Part shown: one piece after another, positions 1 to 8,846 of the stretch
Layout of the letters: each line of letters opens with the position of its first letter
How positions within the stretch are numbered: the first letter of the stretch is position 1
Assembly (NCBI GenBank): GCA_016934035.1
Contig: JAFGTP010000024.1
Coordinates: 1-35,811, forward strand
Reading direction: 5' to 3'
Length of the DNA stretch: 35,811 nucleotides
Origin: Fidelibacterota bacterium
Lineage (GTDB): Bacteria > Fidelibacterota > UBA2242 > JAFGTP01
Position numbers and translations under genes: made by a program
The notes under the pieces: generated by a model
The model's input: only the letters and a program-made list of their open reading frames with translations
Told to the model about the DNA's origin: nothing
Database searches by the model: none

Positions 1-1935
1 ATCACCGATGAGTACAAAGGTGATTTCAACGAGATCAAAAACAACCTGAATATGTGTATCGATGCAGTCAATGGCCTGAGTCGTGAGATGATTACACTGG
101 TCCAGGCTTCCATCAAAGGAGAACTGGATATAAGAGGAGACGCGTCAAAATTTTCCGGTGACTATGCCAAAATTGTTCAGGGCGTAAACACCACCGTGGA
201 AACACTGGTTGGCCACCTCGACAATGTACCCACTCCGGTTATGATCATTAACAATGATTATCAGATTCAGTACATGAATACTGCCGGGGCTAAGTTGCTG
301 GGAACTTCAGCAGCCAGCCTGAAAGGCAAAAAATGTTATGAACAGTTTAAGACCTCGGATTGCAACACACAAAAATGTGCCTGCGCCAGAGCGATGAGTA
401 CCAATCAGAAAGCCGATTCAGAAACCGATGCCCATCCAAACGGCATGAATCTGGAAATCAGCTATTCCGGCGTATCCATCAAGGACCTCGATGGCAAAAC
501 AATCGGAGCTCTGGAAGTGATCAGCGACCAGACAGCCGTCAAAAAAGCAGCCAGGGTTGCAGAAAAGGTCAACAAATATCAGGATGTTGCAGTATCCAAA
601 TTGAACCAGAACCTGGAAAAAGTTTCCAAAGGTGATCTCAATCTGGACTATAAACTGCCGGCAGCCGATGAAGATACCCGTGAAAATGAGAGATCCTTCA
701 CGGAAATCAATTCGGCCCTGCAAACCACCAGCAAGGCCATCAATGAGCTGATCGCTGAAGCAAAAATGCTCACCGAGGCAGCCGTTAACGGGCAGTTGGA
801 TACACGAGGCAAGACGGATAAATTCTTAGGCGAATACCGGAATATTGTTCAGGGTGTCAACGACACACTGGACGCAGTGGTCATACCAATGAAAGAAGCC
901 GCTGCAGTGATGGCAAAAATAGCAGACAAGGATGTCACTGCCAGAGTGACCGGAAATTACAAAGGACAGTTGGATGATTTCAAAAATGACATCAACATCG
1001 CCGCCACCAATCTGGATGAGGCCCTGCAAAATATCGCAACCTCAGTAGAACAGGTGGCCGCAGCCAGCAATCAGGTGGCCAAGGGCAGCCAGCAACTGGC
1101 AGAAGGGTCCAACGAACAGGCCAGCGCCATTGAAGAAGTCTCCTCCAGCCTGGAAGAAATGTCCTCTATGACCCAGCAGAATTCTGACAATGCCAACCAG
1201 GCTAAAACCCTGGCAGAATCGGCACAAAAAGCAGCCATTGATGGCAAAAACAATATGGACCAGATGTCAGCAGCGATCCTCAAGATCAAGGAATCCTCTG
1301 ACGAAACCTCCAAAATTGTCAAGACCATCGATGAAATCGCCTTCCAGACCAATCTTTTGGCCCTGAACGCAGCCGTTGAAGCGGCCCGGGCCGGAGAAGC
1401 CGGAAAAGGCTTTGCTGTGGTGGCTGAAGAAGTGAGAAACCTGGCCCAGCGCTCGGCTGAAGCCGCCAAGAATACGGCCCAGCTGATTGAAGAATCCGTT
1501 GAAAATGCGGACCAGGGTGTCAAGATCACCAAAGTTGCCGCCGATGGATTGAATTCCATTGTGGAAAGCGTCAAGAAGACCAATGACCTCATCAGTGAAA
1601 TTGCAGCTGCCTCCAAAGAACAGGCAGTCGGTATTGACCAGGTGAGCACGGCTGTTCAGCAGATGAACAAGGTGACCCAGGACAACGCCAGCAACTCCGA
1701 GGAATCTGCCAGTGCAGCAGAAGAGATGAGCTCACAGGCTGTTTCAATGCAGAGCCAGGTCGGCGAATTCCGGTTATCCAAAACAATCTCTGTGGGACAT
1801 GTCCGCCAGATCGCACCGAAAAGCCATGGAATTGAAAAAAGAAAACCGGCACCGGTGGTGCAAAAGAAAAAATCCCAGGTCATCAAAGCCGATGAGGTAA
1901 TTCCTCTGGATGATGATGATTTTGATGATTTTTAA
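1..1935 (+). CDS. Methyl-accepting chemotaxis protein, 5' end outside window
   Basis: The frame is open from base 1, and the residues before the first Met (position 52) already read as HAMP-like sequence, so the gene starts upstream of the window. The visible 644 residues begin with HAMP-type helical repeats. A PAS domain follows at about residues 75-185 and carries a cysteine cluster (GKKCYEQF, then C-X4-C-X-C). More HAMP-like repeats cover about 190-340, and the long MCP signalling coiled coil covers about 340-590. Its hairpin tip ([20 protein letters not shown], about 448-467) is the canonical site that docks CheA and CheW. The protein ends in an Asp-rich tail (LDDDDFDDF) with no CheR-binding pentapeptide. 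By family it relays a signal sensed by its missing N-terminus and/or its PAS domain to a CheA kinase. The family call is near certain; the ligand is unknown. A strong terminator follows, separating it from the kinase cluster. Confidence 0.95.
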   Translation: MTDEYKGDFNEIKNNLNMCIDAVNGLSREMITLVQASIKGELDIRGDASKFSGDYAKIVQGVNTTVETLVGHLDNVPTPVMIINNDYQIQYMNTAGAKLLGTSAASLKGKKCYEQFKTSDCNTQKCACARAMSTNQKADSETDAHPNGMNLEISYSGVSIKDLDGKTIGALEVISDQTAVKKAARVAEKVNKYQDVAVSKLNQNLEKVSKGDLNLDYKLPAADEDTRENERSFTEINSALQTTSKAINELIAEAKMLTEAAVNGQLDTRGKTDKFLGEYRNIVQGVNDTLDAVVIPMKEAAAVMAKIADKDVTARVTGNYKGQLDDFKNDINIAATNLDEALQNIATSVEQVAAASNQVAKGSQQLAEGSNEQASAIEEVSSSLEEMSSMTQQNSDNANQAKTLAESAQKAAIDGKNNMDQMSAAILKIKESSDETSKIVKTIDEIAFQTNLLALNAAVEAARAGEAGKGFAVVAEEVRNLAQRSAEAAKNTAQLIEESVENADQGVKITKVAADGLNSIVESVKKTNDLISEIAAASKEQAVGIDQVSTAVQQMNKVTQDNASNSEESASAAEEMSSQAVSMQSQVGEFRLSKTISVGHVRQIAPKSHGIEKRKPAPVVQKKKSQVIKADEVIPLDDDDFDDF

Positions 1936-1957
1936 GCACTGAGAATGATACTATTTC

Positions 1958-1990
1958 CAGGAGGGCTTTTCACGGGCCCTCCTGTTTTTT
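1958..1990 (+). terminator. Rho-independent terminator after the chemoreceptor
   Basis: A perfect 9-bp GC-rich stem (CAGGAGGGC at 1958-1966 and GCCCTCCTG at 1976-1984) with a 9-nt loop is followed directly by six Ts (1985-1990). It starts 22 nt after the chemoreceptor stop codon, so it should end that transcript and insulate the kinase cluster downstream. Confidence 0.92.
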
Positions 1991-2229
1991 ATATTGGCGG
2001 TCATCCGGGATGCCGGTGATCGCAACAGGCTAGAGAGTTCCTTGACAAAATCTTCTGTCGCTACCTGAACCTGAAAGACCCGACTTCGGAATGAAAAGTG
2101 ATAACCGTCCAAAAGTACCAGATTGAGGTTATTAAAGTGCACAAGATGATGAAAAAATTACGCCTCAAAGCAAAGTGAAAGAAAATTTTCCGGGAGCCAA
2201 AGCTGTCAGTTTGAATAGAAAATATCCTA

Positions 2230-2258
2230 TTGCCTTTAAAGAAATTAACCGGTATAAT
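2230..2258 (+). promoter_or_regulatory. Sigma-70-like promoter of the signalling island
   Basis: The -35 hexamer TTGCCT (2230-2235, 4 of 6 matches) lies exactly 17 bases from a perfect -10 box TATAAT (2253-2258). Transcription would start near 2265, leaving a leader of about 30 nt with the Shine-Dalgarno GGAGG at 2282-2286. It is the only clear promoter-like pair in this intergenic region. Confidence 0.6.
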
Positions 2259-2267
2259 TTCTTTAAA
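2235..2267. promoter_or_regulatory. Perfect 12-bp inverted repeat over the -10 box (operator candidate)
   Basis: TTTAAAGAAATT (2235-2246) and AATTTCTTTAAA (2256-2267) are perfect reverse complements separated by 9 bases. The repeat runs from the last base of the -35 hexamer across the -10 box to the likely transcription start. A dimeric regulator bound here would occlude RNA polymerase. The arms are AT-rich with no following T-run, so a terminator role is unlikely. Which regulator binds, if any, is unknown. Confidence 0.5.
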
Positions 2268-2293
2268 CTCAAAAAAAGCCCGGAGGACCTTCT

Positions 2294-5200
2294 GTGAAAA
2301 ACAAACAATCAATTCTCAAATTTTTCAAAAGCAATTTACTGGTATTCACCATTTTTATCACACTGCCTCTGGTGGGTTTTGAATTTTACCTTCAGATCCA
2401 TTCTTTTCGCCGGCAATCCAAGGAAATCCGCCGGGAGCAAACGGCCTATCAGAAAGAACTGGTCAAATCCCAGGTTGAAAGTGTCGTGGAGAGAGTACGG
2501 AAAGAAAAGGACAATCTTGAATCCGAAGCCAGATTTAAACTGGACGAGGTGACCCGCAGCCTTCTTGGAATGGCTGATTTTCTGGTACGGAACAATCCTG
2601 CCGGTGCTGATGGAAAAAATAATCAGCAGTGGATCATTGAACCTTTGCAACGGTTTATGGAAAATTTTGATGAAGTTGATTGCTGCATTTTGAATCATTC
2701 CGGAGTGTCCGTTGTTAAAATGAGCGAAAAGAGAGAACTCAATTTTTATAACAGCCGGTTTAGCGAATTTGCCGGCCAAAACAAAGAGGGATTCTATAGC
2801 TACACCTTTTTTCAAAAAGGCCAGCCCGATACAATAGAAAAATATCTGCAGCTGGTGCCGCTAAAACCGTTGAACTGGACCTTTTGTGTTTCGATGGATA
2901 AATCTTCCATGGAAAGACGGCTTCAGGAAGATCTTCTGGAAGAAATCGGAAAAATCCGGTACGGACGCAGGGACGTCGGCTATATTTTTGTCGTCACCTA
3001 TGATGGCGTGACCCTCATGAATGATACCCAGCGCCACCTGATCGGCCTCAATATCTGGGATTATAGTGACCCCAACGGTGTCAAAGTGATCCAGGAAGAG
3101 CGACGGGCTGTTGAAAATCCCGACGGTGGTTTTATCGAATACAGCTGGAAAAAACCCGGAACCGATGTCGTCATTCCCAAAATATCTTTCCTGAAAGGAA
3201 TTCAGGATTGGCAATGGATGATCGGAGCCGGATCTTACCTCGAAGATATTGAGAAAATGATTGCCCTGCGTCAGGAAAGGTTGCGCAGGGACCTGCTCGG
3301 AATTATGCTGGCCTATCTGGGGTTCCTGGCCTGCTTTGTGACCTTTATTAATTTTGGTTTCCGGAAACTGAATCATCGAATCGGCAAGGATCTGGCCCTT
3401 TTGACGGAATTTCTGGAAAATGTTGTGAGAGACCAAAAACCTGTTGACAGAAGCCGAATCAGGTACCGGGAGTTTGATGAAATATCTGATTTCGCCAATA
3501 AGATGCTGGCAGAAAAAATCCTGTTGCTTGAAGAACTGGAAGCGGACAAAGAAAAAATAACAGACAGTGAAAAAAAATATTACGCCCTCTTTGTCAATGC
3601 CCCTCTCAACTACCAGTCCCTGGATGAAAAGGGCTACTTTCTGGATGTCAATCCCATGTGGCTGAGGACCCTGGGCTACGACCGGGAAGAAGTGATCGGG
3701 AAATGGTTTGGCGATTTTCTGGATCCGGATTTTGTACCTCATTTTGAGAAAAATTTTCCCGGTTTCAAAGCGGCCGGATGCATTTCCGGCGTGCAATTCA
3801 AAATGCGTCATAAAACCGGAAAACTGATCCATGTTGAGTTTGAAGGATCCATTGGATATCACAGCGATGGCACCTTCAAACAGACTTACTGTGTTTTCAA
3901 GGACATCACCTATGCCATAGAAGCCGAGAAAGCCCTGAAGCAAAAAACCGAACAGTATGAACTGGCCGTCAAGGGGTCCAATGACGGTATCTGGGACTGG
4001 AACATCATCACCAACGAACTGTTTCTGTCCAGACAATGGAAAAACCAACTGGGCTATATCGATGATGAGTTGCCCAATCTATTTTCCTCTTTTGAAGATC
4101 ACATATATCAGGAGGACAAGGAATTTGTCCGCGGCAAAATTGCGGATTATTTATCCAGAAAAACTGATTCCTGGGATATAGAATTTCGAATGGTCCACAA
4201 GTCCGGCCAGCCGGTCTGGATACGCGCCAGGGGCGAAGCACTTTGGGATGAAAAGGGCACTCCCTACAGAATGGCCGGCTCCCATACCGATATGACCGAG
4301 CGCAAAGCCAGGGAAAAACAACTGCAGGTCAGTGAAGAAAAGTTCCGGCTGGCTTTTGAAACCAGCCCGGATTCCATCAATATCAACCGCCTGAAGGATG
4401 GTCTTTACATCAACATCAATCAGGGTTTTACCGATATCATGGGCTACACCCCGGAAGAGGTCATCGGGAAATCCTCCATTGAATTGGATATCTGGAAAAA
4501 TCCGGAGGATAGAAAAAGATTAGTCAGAGGGCTGCTGGAAAAGGGCTATGTTGAAAACCTGGAAGCGGCCTTTGTGGCCAGGGATGGCAGCATCCGCTAT
4601 GGCCTGATGTCAGCCAATGTTTTAACAATCGATGGGGAAGATGTCATCATTTCAATTACCCGGGATATTACGGAAAGAATTGAAATGGAACATAAACTTC
4701 AGGAAAGTTACGAAAAATATGAATTATTATTCAATACTATGAGTGAAGGTTTTGCATTGCATGAAATTATCTGCGATAATGACGGCAATCCGGTTGATTA
4801 CCGGTTTATTGACGTCAATTCATCCTTTGAAAAGTTGACGGGGCTTCAAAAAACCGATATTGTGGGGAAGCGGGTCCTGGATATTTTGCCCGGCACGGAA
4901 AAATACTGGATTGAACAATATGGCCGGGTAGCCCTGGGCGGGCAAGCGGTCAATTTTGAAAATTTTTCCCGGGAACTCAACCGGTATTACAGTGTTTCCG
5001 TCTATTCTCCCGAAAAGTATAAATTTGCTGTGATTATTACCGATGTTACCCGACAGAAACAAATGGAACGGGAACTGACGGAAAGCGAGCAAAAATACCG
5101 CAGCCTGATTGAGACTCTGCCCGATATAACCTATATCTACAATTCCAAAACCGGGGCAAATTTCTGGTCTTCCCAGGTGGAGCGTATTTTGGGGTATAAT

Positions 5201-8200
5201 CGACATGAAATTGAAAAAAATCCTTCCCTTTGGTTTGAGTCTGTTCACCCCGATGACAAAGCAAAAATGAAAGAAGTCTGGGAAAAGGCCCAAAAAGGCG
5301 AGGGGTATCAGATGGAATACCGGATGAAAGATACAAAGGGCCTGTGGCACTGGTTCAATGACCGGTCAATGGAAATTCAAAAGGACCCGGACAACATCAT
5401 CATCCAGGGCATTGCCACTGACATTACCCAGGAAAAATACAACGCGGACAAAATCCTGGAAACTACCAAAGAATACCTGAAACTTAGTCATGAACTGGAA
5501 ACCATCCTGGATAACCTGCCGGCTTTTATCTATTATCGGGATACCGAAGGGAAATTTTTGCGGGTCAACCGAAAGGTGGCAGAAACTCATCATCTGACCA
5601 AAGCCGAAGTCCGGGGGAAGAGCCTCTATGACCTCTATTCCAAAGAAGTGGCAGACCGTGCTTTAAAATTTGACAGGGAGATAATCGAGACCAAAACACC
5701 GCAATATTTCATTGAGGAAAATGTTGTCATCGCTGGTCAAAATATATGGACCAGCACCAGTAAAATTCCCTTTTTCAACACCCGGGGCGAAGTGGTCGGC
5801 GTTATCGGCATCTCCATGGATATCACCGCCCTGAAAAAGGCTACCCAAAAACTGGCCGAGAGTGAAGAGAATCTCAGTAATTTTTTCAATACCAGCATTG
5901 ATTTTCACTGGGTGCTGGATGAAGAGGGAAATATCCTCAACGTCAACAATACTGTAGTGGAACGTCTGAAATATGATCTGGCGGAAATTCTGGGCAGGCC
6001 GGTGCTTGATTTTCATCCCCGGGAAAGAGTGGAAGAAGTGGCAGCCATCGTCAGTGAGATGCTGGCCGGTACAATCGATAGTTGTTCGATGCCGCTGCAG
6101 GCAAAGTCTGGAGATCTGATACCGGTTGAAACTTACATCATGAAAGGGGTCTGGAACAACCGGCCGGCTATCTTTGGCATCAGCAGAGATGTTTCCGAAC
6201 TTAAATTTTCCGAAGAAAAATTCGCCAAAATGTTTCAGATAAATCCTGTCATCATGGGACTGAGTGCGGTAGAAAGTGGCCAATATATTGAGGTCAATCA
6301 GGCCTTCTATGATATTCTGGGCTATGGTCCTGAAGAGGTCATTGGAAAATCTTCCAGAGAAATATTGAAATATGATGAAAATTCTCTGCGAAACATCAAA
6401 AATAAATTTCTGGAGAAAGGCTCGGTAAAAAATGAAGAAACAATTATCTATACCAAAAACGGGGATCCGCGGAATTTTCTGCTTTCCGCTGAAATTTTGG
6501 AACTGAACGGCCAGCAATTTAATTTCACCTCTGCCCTGGATATTACATCATCGAAAGCAGCCACCCAAAAATTACTGGAAAGTGAAGCAAGGTTTAATGA
6601 CATGCTGGGTTGTATTCCGGACATGGTTTCCGTTCATGATCTGGACTTCAATATTCTTTACAGTAACTGGGACGGGTTTGCCAGTGTGGACCCCGAAAAA
6701 AGAAAAGTAAATACAAAATGTTATAAGACCTATCGCGGCTACAGCGACCTGTGTCCCGATTGCCGGGCAAAAGAAGTCCTGCAAACCCGGAAAATGTACA
6801 AGAGCGAAGCAAAATTGCCAGACGGGACCTGGATCGATATGCGGGTCTTTCCGCTTTTTAACGGGGCTGGCGACATGTACGGTTTTGTCGAATGGGTGCG
6901 GGATATTACCGACAGAAAACAAAGCGAAGAAGAGATCATCAAACTGTCCACAGCCATCGAACAAAGCCCCACAATAATTGCCATAACTGACCTGATGGGC
7001 AATATCGAATATGTAAACGACAGTTTTTGCCGGATCACAGGCTATGAAAAAGAAGAGGTCATCGGGCAAAATCCGCGGTTGTTAAAATCCGGAAACCAGG
7101 AGAAGGAGGTCTATGAAGACCTCTGGAAGAATATATCTCAGAACCGGATCTGGACCGGGGAGTTTCAAAATCGAAAAAAGAACGGTGAATTGTATTGGGA
7201 AAGTGTCATCGTTTCTGCGGTTTTTGACAAAAACGGAGCCAAAACCAATTACCTCAAAGTGGCCGAAGATATCACCCTGATGAAGCAAATGAAAAAAGAA
7301 AAGGACGATTTTGAGCGCCAGTATATGGCTTCCCAAAAACTGGAAACCGTCGGGACCCTGGCCGGCGGCATCGCCCATGACTTCAACAATATTCTGACAC
7401 CGATCCTGGGCTATTCCGGAATGATCAAAAAAGTTCTCTCAAAAGATGATCGCATCTACGAAGAAATTGATGAAATCTACAACGCCGGCATGCGCGCCAA
7501 GGACCTGATCAGCCAAATCCTGAATTTCAGCCGTCAGACAGAAACCCACAAAATTCCCATGGACCCTTACCTGATTGTCAATGAGGTCATTAAACTGATG
7601 CGTCCGGTCATACCTGCCATGGTAGATATCAAGACAAATATTCGAAAAGACTGCCAAAAAGTATGGATGGACGGTACCAAAATCCACCAGGTGATGGTCA
7701 ATCTGATGACCAATGCCGCCCAGGCGATTGGCGGAGGAAACGGAAGAATCGAGATCACCCTAAAGGACGTCATTCCGGATCAGGAAGACCTCTTGAGAAC
7801 GCTGGAAAACCTGCAGCCCCGTTATTGCAAATTGACCATTTCCGATAATGGCTGTGGCATCAGTCAGGAAGTAATCAGCAAAATCTTTGATCCCTTTTTT
7901 ACCACCAAAGAGCAGGGACAGGGAACCGGGCTGGGGCTGAGTGTTGTGCATGGCATTATCACCGAGCACAAAGGGTTCGTTTTCGTTGATAGTGAAGTCG
8001 GCAAGAGAACAACATTTACCCTTTATCTGCCTTCGATGGTTGAGGACCATGAACAGAAATCCGGCCTTATCAACCAGGAGATCATCGGCGGCGATGAGTC
8101 TGTTCTGTTGATTGATGACCGCATCGATGTGACCAAAATGACCAGCCGCATGCTGACGGATTTGGGATACCGGGTGCATGCTTTCAACAGCCCTTTCGAT

Positions 8201-8494
8201 GCCCTTCAATTTTTCAAACAAAATTCGAATACCATTGATATTATACTGACCGATTACGCCATGCCGAAAATGTCCGGTATGGATTTGGCCGAGCAGATAA
8301 AATCCGTCAGGCCTGAAATTCCTGTCATCATAGCGACGGGAAACGCTGCCATAATGGATCAACAACGATTGGAAGCACTGAAAATCTGTAAAATCATCAA
8401 TAAACCGTTGCTTTTATTTGAGATTTCCAGAACCATTCGGGAATTATTAAACCACAACAACGGAAAGGTAAATGATGAAAGTACTCGTAATTGA
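2294..8494 (+). CDS. Giant membrane-bound Cache-HAMP-10xPAS hybrid histidine kinase
   Basis: This 2066-aa protein starts at a GTG with GGAGG seven bases upstream. It has a transmembrane helix (about 10-32), an extracytoplasmic coil and Cache-type sensor (about 45-325, with GYIFV and a KPGTD...ISFLKG-type ending), a second helix (about 333-355) and a HAMP-like segment (356-420). Ten consecutive PAS domains follow, at about 424-550, 551-677, 678-804, 805-930, 931-1066, 1067-1189, 1190-1306, 1307-1428, 1429-1550 and 1551-1674. The kinase core has GGIAHDFNN with phospho-His H1695, an N box (NLMTNAAQAI), DNGCGIS and GTGLGLS. The C-terminal receiver has phospho-acceptor D1987 in ILTDYAMP. It should autophosphorylate in response to a periplasmic ligand and/or several cytoplasmic cues, then pass phosphate to its own receiver. 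PAS 9 carries a C-X10-C-X2-C cluster. The next gene overlaps its 3' end. The architecture is clear; the ligands are not. Confidence 0.95.
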   Translation: MKNKQSILKFFKSNLLVFTIFITLPLVGFEFYLQIHSFRRQSKEIRREQTAYQKELVKSQVESVVERVRKEKDNLESEARFKLDEVTRSLLGMADFLVRNNPAGADGKNNQQWIIEPLQRFMENFDEVDCCILNHSGVSVVKMSEKRELNFYNSRFSEFAGQNKEGFYSYTFFQKGQPDTIEKYLQLVPLKPLNWTFCVSMDKSSMERRLQEDLLEEIGKIRYGRRDVGYIFVVTYDGVTLMNDTQRHLIGLNIWDYSDPNGVKVIQEERRAVENPDGGFIEYSWKKPGTDVVIPKISFLKGIQDWQWMIGAGSYLEDIEKMIALRQERLRRDLLGIMLAYLGFLACFVTFINFGFRKLNHRIGKDLALLTEFLENVVRDQKPVDRSRIRYREFDEISDFANKMLAEKILLLEELEADKEKITDSEKKYYALFVNAPLNYQSLDEKGYFLDVNPMWLRTLGYDREEVIGKWFGDFLDPDFVPHFEKNFPGFKAAGCISGVQFKMRHKTGKLIHVEFEGSIGYHSDGTFKQTYCVFKDITYAIEAEKALKQKTEQYELAVKGSNDGIWDWNIITNELFLSRQWKNQLGYIDDELPNLFSSFEDHIYQEDKEFVRGKIADYLSRKTDSWDIEFRMVHKSGQPVWIRARGEALWDEKGTPYRMAGSHTDMTERKAREKQLQVSEEKFRLAFETSPDSININRLKDGLYININQGFTDIMGYTPEEVIGKSSIELDIWKNPEDRKRLVRGLLEKGYVENLEAAFVARDGSIRYGLMSANVLTIDGEDVIISITRDITERIEMEHKLQESYEKYELLFNTMSEGFALHEIICDNDGNPVDYRFIDVNSSFEKLTGLQKTDIVGKRVLDILPGTEKYWIEQYGRVALGGQAVNFENFSRELNRYYSVSVYSPEKYKFAVIITDVTRQKQMERELTESEQKYRSLIETLPDITYIYNSKTGANFWSSQVERILGYNRHEIEKNPSLWFESVHPDDKAKMKEVWEKAQKGEGYQMEYRMKDTKGLWHWFNDRSMEIQKDPDNIIIQGIATDITQEKYNADKILETTKEYLKLSHELETILDNLPAFIYYRDTEGKFLRVNRKVAETHHLTKAEVRGKSLYDLYSKEVADRALKFDREIIETKTPQYFIEENVVIAGQNIWTSTSKIPFFNTRGEVVGVIGISMDITALKKATQKLAESEENLSNFFNTSIDFHWVLDEEGNILNVNNTVVERLKYDLAEILGRPVLDFHPRERVEEVAAIVSEMLAGTIDSCSMPLQAKSGDLIPVETYIMKGVWNNRPAIFGISRDVSELKFSEEKFAKMFQINPVIMGLSAVESGQYIEVNQAFYDILGYGPEEVIGKSSREILKYDENSLRNIKNKFLEKGSVKNEETIIYTKNGDPRNFLLSAEILELNGQQFNFTSALDITSSKAATQKLLESEARFNDMLGCIPDMVSVHDLDFNILYSNWDGFASVDPEKRKVNTKCYKTYRGYSDLCPDCRAKEVLQTRKMYKSEAKLPDGTWIDMRVFPLFNGAGDMYGFVEWVRDITDRKQSEEEIIKLSTAIEQSPTIIAITDLMGNIEYVNDSFCRITGYEKEEVIGQNPRLLKSGNQEKEVYEDLWKNISQNRIWTGEFQNRKKNGELYWESVIVSAVFDKNGAKTNYLKVAEDITLMKQMKKEKDDFERQYMASQKLETVGTLAGGIAHDFNNILTPILGYSGMIKKVLSKDDRIYEEIDEIYNAGMRAKDLISQILNFSRQTETHKIPMDPYLIVNEVIKLMRPVIPAMVDIKTNIRKDCQKVWMDGTKIHQVMVNLMTNAAQAIGGGNGRIEITLKDVIPDQEDLLRTLENLQPRYCKLTISDNGCGISQEVISKIFDPFFTTKEQGQGTGLGLSVVHGIITEHKGFVFVDSEVGKRTTFTLYLPSMVEDHEQKSGLINQEIIGGDESVLLIDDRIDVTKMTSRMLTDLGYRVHAFNSPFDALQFFKQNSNTIDIILTDYAMPKMSGMDLAEQIKSVRPEIPVIIATGNAAIMDQQRLEALKICKIINKPLLLFEISRTIRELLNHNNGKVNDESTRN

Positions 8495-8846
8495 CGATGA
8501 CGTGTGGATCAACAAAATGATAATAAAAGTCCTGCAGACCGAGGGCTTTGAGGTTTTTTCTGGCTTTGATGGTAAAGAAGGCCTCAGAATCCTTCACCAA
8601 AATACAGACATTGATTTGATCATTACGGATATTGTTATGCCGGAAAAAGAAGGCATTGAAACGATTATCGATGTCAGAAAGGAATTCAAAAATATAAAAA
8701 TAATTGCAATTTCCGGCGGTGGCAAACTTAAGCCCGAGGGTTACCTGTTGCTGGCCAGAAAATTGGGAGCTGACAATATTTTAAAAAAACCCTTTGATAA
8801 TGATGAACTCATCGCAATGGTCCGGGAAACCCTGACCAAAAATTGA
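8475..8846 (+). CDS. Single-domain response regulator (CheY-like receiver)
   Basis: This protein of about 123 residues is only a receiver domain. It has an acidic pocket (IDDD near the start), phospho-acceptor D52 in LIITDIVMP, Ser at the switch position (AISGGG) and the conserved Lys-Pro (KKPF). There is no output domain, so it must act by protein contact or pass phosphate onward to an HPt domain. Two ATGs are adjacent (8472 and 8475); I choose 8475 because AAAGG lies six bases upstream and the product then begins MKVLVIDDD. The gene overlaps the end of the giant kinase by 20 nt, and its stop overlaps the TTG start of the next kinase, so translation is probably coupled. The obvious partners are those two neighbouring kinases. 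Confidence 0.9.
   Translation: MKVLVIDDDVWINKMIIKVLQTEGFEVFSGFDGKEGLRILHQNTDIDLIITDIVMPEKEGIETIIDVRKEFKNIKIIAISGGGKLKPEGYLLLARKLGADNILKKPFDNDELIAMVRETLTKN

Larger units (their letters stand above)
1936..2293. other. 358-nt intergenic region before the signalling island
   Basis: The left part holds the chemoreceptor terminator (1958-1990). The right part holds a promoter (2230-2258), an overlapping palindrome (2235-2267) and the ribosome binding site GGAGG at 2282-2286, seven bases before the GTG start at 2294. Between about 1991 and 2229 I see no convincing gene, RNA or repeat. Short open frames exist on the minus strand there, but they overlap the terminator and promoter and resemble no family I know. 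The stretch could be a decayed gene or a long upstream regulatory region. Confidence 0.6.

Noticed and set aside
2042..2070. TTGACA at 2042-2047 as an alternative -35 box
   Set aside because: The hexamer 17 bases downstream is CTGAAC, a poor -10. The TTGCCT/TATAAT pair at 2230-2258 is much better and closer to the gene.
1951..2142. Short minus-strand frame (63 codons) in the first intergenic region
   Set aside because: It overlaps the chemoreceptor terminator, has no clear ribosome binding site and matches no family I recognise.
2861..4048. Long open frame on the minus strand (395 codons) opposite the giant kinase
   Set aside because: It lies entirely antisense to well-conserved Cache, HAMP and PAS sequence and resembles no protein family. 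It is a by-product of codon bias. The same applies to 5663-6517, 25186-26106 and other antisense frames.
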